Positions 36,355 through 38,820 of a DNA stretch of 38,820 bases are shown in pieces. Position 1 is the first letter of the stretch. Each line of letters begins with the position of its first letter. Source of the stretch: JBKPIY01 sp046730475 (lineage in GTDB: Bacteria > Actinomycetota > Thermoleophilia > Solirubrobacterales > 70-9); contig JBKPIY010000060.1 of assembly GCA_046730475.1 (NCBI GenBank), positions 1 to 38,820 on the forward strand, written 5' to 3'. A program made the translations under genes and the position numbers. The notes under the pieces were generated by a model. It searched no databases. It worked only from the letters and a program-made list of their open reading frames with translations, and was not told the DNA's origin.

Positions 36355-36795
36355 TTGAGCGCCGAACAAAGCATCGAGATTGGGCCGATCGACTACGTGC
36401 TGATCGAGTGGCCCGGCCAGCCGAACGGCGAGGTGGCGCCGCTGTTGATCGATCTGGTCGACCGCGGGATCATCCGCATCCTCGACATCGCGGTCCTTTC
36501 CAAGGCCGAGGACGGCTCCATCGCCGCGCTCGAGATCTCGGACCTCGGTGGCGAGGCAGAGGGGTTCGCCGTCTTCGAAGATGCGTCTTCGGGGATCCTC
36601 ACCGACGAGGACCACACCGAGGCGGGCGAGGCGCTCGAGCCGGGCACCTCGGCAGCTTTGATCGTCTTCGAGAACCGCTGGGCGGCACCGTTCGTGAGCG
36701 CGGTGCGCCGGTTGGGCGGGCAGATGGTTGCCACGGGGCGGATCCCGGCGCAGGACGTGCTCGATGCCCTCGAGGCGGCCGAGGCGCTGTCCTGA
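36355..36795 (+). CDS. DUF6325 family protein
   Basis: A 146-residue acidic protein that matches the DUF6325 pattern: GPIDYVLIEWPGQPNGEVAP, LIDLVDRGIIRILDIAVLSK, then LEPGTSAALIVFENRWAAPF and RRLGGQMVATGRIP. The family has no assigned function. No signal peptide; cytoplasmic. TTG 36355 is the start, with AAAGGGATCAGG just upstream. It is 20 bases before a SHOCT gene, a pairing that I recall as recurrent in actinobacteria. The two are probably co-transcribed. Confidence 0.85.
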   Translation: MSAEQSIEIGPIDYVLIEWPGQPNGEVAPLLIDLVDRGIIRILDIAVLSKAEDGSIAALEISDLGGEAEGFAVFEDASSGILTDEDHTEAGEALEPGTSAALIVFENRWAAPFVSAVRRLGGQMVATGRIPAQDVLDALEAAEALS

Positions 36796-36815
36796 ACGAA
36801 AGAGAGGAGTGACTG

Positions 36816-37064
36816 ATGCCACGACTGATCCGCGGGGTTGCGAGGACGGCGGCGGTCGCCGGAACCGCCACCGCTGTCAGCAACCGCGTCTCGCGCCGCC
36901 AAGGCCAGCGCTGGGCAGAGCAGGACGCCCAGCAGCAAGCCCCCCCGGCGGCAGCCGCGGGGGACGACACGATCGAGCAGCTGAAGCAGCTGGGAGAGCT
37001 GAGGGACAGCGGAGTCCTCACCGAGGAGGAGTTCCAGGCGCAGAAGGCGAAGCTGCTCGCCTGA
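36816..37064 (+). CDS. SHOCT domain-containing small protein
   Basis: An 82-residue protein with a basic, Ala-rich N-terminal half (IRGVARTAAVAGTATAVSNR), a Gln/Pro/Ala linker and a C-terminal SHOCT motif (LKQLGELRDSGVLTEEEFQA, then QKAKLLA). SHOCT modules are short helical hairpins used for oligomerisation or protein contacts. The N-terminal stretch is weakly hydrophobic, perhaps membrane-associating. ATG 36816 has an excellent GAGAGGAG site. It is paired with the DUF6325 gene. Confidence 0.9.
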   Translation: MPRLIRGVARTAAVAGTATAVSNRVSRRQGQRWAEQDAQQQAPPAAAAGDDTIEQLKQLGELRDSGVLTEEEFQAQKAKLLA

Positions 37065-37375
37065 GCGGCCGCAGCCATTCGCCCGATTAGGCGCTCTCGT
37101 CCAGGGCGGTAGCTCAGGGCGGCCCGCATGCCCTGGAGGGTCCCCCGCCACTCGAGGCTGGGAGCGGTACTCAACTGAGTATCGCGCCGATGCACTCGGG
37201 GCGCATCTCTAGCAGCGGGCGTGCGTAGGGGCTCCGCGAGAGACGCCGAGTAGACGCGGACCCCGCAGTCGATCGGATCGGCGGTCCTGATCGGGCCCCG
37301 GATACGATTCGGCTCAGGATCGCGCTGTTCGCGGGGTCCGTTCGCCGAGGGGTCGGCCTGCTGGCGCGAAAACCG
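37065..37375. other. 310-base gap with a hairpin and a short dyad
   Basis: CCAGGGC (37101-37107) and GCCCTGG (37130-37136) form a 7-bp inverted repeat with a 22-base loop, possibly closing the DUF6325-SHOCT unit. TACTCA (37168-37173) and TGAGTA (37176-37181) form a perfect 14-base dyad about 195 bases before the second hydrolase-cyclase, a candidate operator. No gene is supported here. Confidence 0.4.
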
Positions 37376-38713
37376 ATGAGCACTCCGCCGACACAGTACG
37401 CCAGGTCCGGCGACGCCTCGATCGCCTATCAGGTCGTCGGCGAGGGGCCGATCGACTTGGTCCTCGTGCTCGGCTTCGCGACCCACCTCGAGCTTCAGTG
37501 GGAGTCGCCTCCGTTCGCTCGCTTCTTCGAGCGGATCAGCTCGTTCTCGCGCCTGATCATCTTCGACAAGCGCGGCACTGGGCTGTCCGACCCCGTCAGC
37601 GAGGTGCCGACCCTCGAGCAGCGGATCGACGACGTCCGGGCGGTCATGGACGCCGCGGGGGCCGAGCGGGCGACGCTTTTCGGGGTTTCCGAGGGCGGGC
37701 CGATGAGCGTCCTGTTCGCGGCCACTCACCCCGATCGCGTGACCGCTTTGGTGCTCCACGGCGCCATGGGGCGCACCACCGAGGCGCCCGACTACCCCTG
37801 GGCCTCGCCCGCGGAGGCGCTTCGCGAGTCCGCTGCGGAGTTCATCGTCCCCTACTGGGGGCAACAGGCAGAGGGGATGGTCGAGCTCTTCGCTCCGAGC
37901 TTCGCGGACGACCCCCAGGCGGTGGACTTCACCGCCCGCATGGAGCGCTTCGCCGCGAGCCCGGCGATGGTCCAGCAGATCTTCGAGATGTTTCTGGACG
38001 TCGATGTGCGAGCCATCCTGCCCACGATCCACGTTCCGACGCTAGTCCTCCACCGGCGCGGCGACCGGGTCGTCAATCGACGCGCCGGCAAGGAGCTCGC
38101 CGCGCAGATCCCGGGCGCCCGGTACGTGGAGGTTCCTGGGATCGACCATCTGCCCTGGGCAGGGGAGCCGGACGCGGTGCTCGGGGAGATCGAGGAGTTC
38201 CTGACCGGCGCCCGCTCGGTGGCCGAGCCCGACCGCGTTCTGGCCACGGTGATGTTCACCGACATCGTCGGCTCGACGGAGCGAGCGGCGGAGCTCGGGG
38301 ACGCGCGCTGGCGCGAGCTGCTCGCAGCGCATCAGGCAGCGGTGCGGCGCGAGCTGATGCGGTTCCGCGGGCGCGAGGTGAAGACGCTAGGCGACGGCTG
38401 CCTCGCCACCTTCGACGGCCCGGCGCGGGCGATCCGATGTGGGCGCTCGATCGCGGAGGCGGCCCACTCCCTCGGCCTGGAGGTGCGCATCGGCCTGCAC
38501 TCCGGCGAGGTCGAGCTGATGGAGGAGGACGTCGGCGGGATCGCGGTCCACATCGCGGCCCGCGTCGGAGCCCTCGCCGCGGCGGGCGAGGTGCTCGTCT
38601 CCAGCACCGTCAAGGATCTCGTCGCCGGATCGGGGATTCGGTTCGTGGACCGCGGCGCGAAGCGTCTCAGGGGAATCTCCGACGAGTGGCGGCTGTTCGC
38701 GACCGTCCCGTAA
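37376..38713 (+). CDS. Alpha/beta-hydrolase-class III adenylate cyclase fusion (LipJ-like), copy 2
   Basis: A 445-residue paralogue of the protein at 31647, alignable over its full length. The hydrolase domain has GVSEGG (Ser105), IFDKRGTGLSDP and GIDHLPW. The cyclase domain has Asp296 in MFTDIVGST, Lys336 and Asp340 in VKTLGDGCLATF, and GGIAVHIAARVGALAAAG, again with His where canonical cyclases have Asn. Shared strings such as SVAEPDRVLATVMFTDIVGS versus EREPDRVLATVLFTDIVGS show recent common ancestry. ATG 37376 fits the homology. It is the last complete gene; the remaining 107 bases hold nothing recognised. Confidence 0.92.
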   Translation: MSTPPTQYARSGDASIAYQVVGEGPIDLVLVLGFATHLELQWESPPFARFFERISSFSRLIIFDKRGTGLSDPVSEVPTLEQRIDDVRAVMDAAGAERATLFGVSEGGPMSVLFAATHPDRVTALVLHGAMGRTTEAPDYPWASPAEALRESAAEFIVPYWGQQAEGMVELFAPSFADDPQAVDFTARMERFAASPAMVQQIFEMFLDVDVRAILPTIHVPTLVLHRRGDRVVNRRAGKELAAQIPGARYVEVPGIDHLPWAGEPDAVLGEIEEFLTGARSVAEPDRVLATVMFTDIVGSTERAAELGDARWRELLAAHQAAVRRELMRFRGREVKTLGDGCLATFDGPARAIRCGRSIAEAAHSLGLEVRIGLHSGEVELMEEDVGGIAVHIAARVGALAAAGEVLVSSTVKDLVAGSGIRFVDRGAKRLRGISDEWRLFATVP

Positions 38714-38820
38714 CCCCAGCGCGAGGGACCGGACGACCGGGCCAGGCATCTCTCCTCGCTTTGGGCCACCTTCGGACACGAGGCCAGTAGGGGCCCGCCC
38801 GCCGCCCGCTCCGCGATGGC

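Noticed and set aside
34347..36812. 821-codon plus-strand frame opposite the lipid kinase and DUF2252 genes
   Set aside because: Antisense to two convincing proteins and overlapping the DUF6325 gene in a different frame; low-complexity translation.
37104..37176. tRNA-like opening GGGCGGTAGCTCAG
   Set aside because: The first 14 bases resemble a tRNA acceptor/D arm, but there is no GTTCGANTC T-loop, no anticodon stem and no matching 3' acceptor strand within 70-90 bases.
30605..38713. Defence or mobile genetic island
   Set aside because: The genes are accessory in flavour, but no integrase, transposase, terminal repeat, tRNA attachment site, nuclease-effector pair or CRISPR repeat is seen.

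Overview
The window looks like chromosomal DNA of a high-GC actinomycete-type bacterium. Evidence for this is the HrcA/CIRCE-controlled groESL, a single-chain PafBC regulator, two F420-type flavin/deazaflavin oxidoreductase families, a CtpE-like P-type ATPase, KorAB, LipJ-like hydrolase-cyclases, and amphi-Trp, DUF2252, DUF6325 and SHOCT proteins. The mix would suit a Thermoleophilia/Solirubrobacterales-like lineage, but that placement is inference without a phylogeny. There are no rRNA or tRNA genes, no CRISPR array, no insertion sequence and no recognisable phage or defence island. The first ~110 bases are a G/C homopolymer tract that looks like a poor contig edge.

Layout. 114-3054 (minus): an exported protein with a broken N-terminus, then groEL (interrupted by one in-frame TAG) and groES behind a CIRCE operator. 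3115-4986 (minus): ASCH protein, pcm and a Crp-family regulator in one run, probably starting from a leaderless GTG. 5195-7933 (plus): one large c-di-GMP protein with both a GGDEF and an HD-GYP domain. 7957-16121 (minus): rmlA-rmlD-rmlB-rmlC for dTDP-L-rhamnose, with near-overlapping junctions, followed by a long Lhr helicase. 16278-17459 (plus): a secreted beta-helix protein. 17471-23173 (minus): pafBC, a metallo-beta-lactamase-fold hydrolase, a penicillin-acylase-type Ntn hydrolase and a PPOX-family enzyme. 23174-23754: mostly empty, with a 27-codon ORF that has a good ribosome site and a small zinc-ribbon ORF. 23755-24762 (minus): YhaM-like exonuclease. 24963-30234 (plus): korA, korB and a CtpE-like ATPase whose conserved N-terminus lacks a normal start codon.

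The last ~8.5 kb is accessory in character: a deleted SRPBCC pseudogene, an ABM-fold protein and a Ddn-like enzyme, then two paralogous alpha/beta-hydrolase-adenylate-cyclase fusions about 4.4 kb apart. Between them lie an amphi-Trp protein, a membrane-anchored lipid kinase, a DUF2252 protein, a DUF6325 protein and a SHOCT protein. With the Crp-family regulator at 4288-4986, the cyclases suggest a cAMP layer; the GGDEF/HD-GYP protein adds c-di-GMP. These links are inference from content and proximity.

I did not find a convincing wholly new system. The most checkable anomalies are the groEL amber codon, the start-less ATPase lying in the same frame directly after the korB TAG, the frameshifted first gene, the twin cyclases, and several perfect inverted repeats in intergenic DNA. 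The lesions may be assembly errors, and read mapping would settle that.
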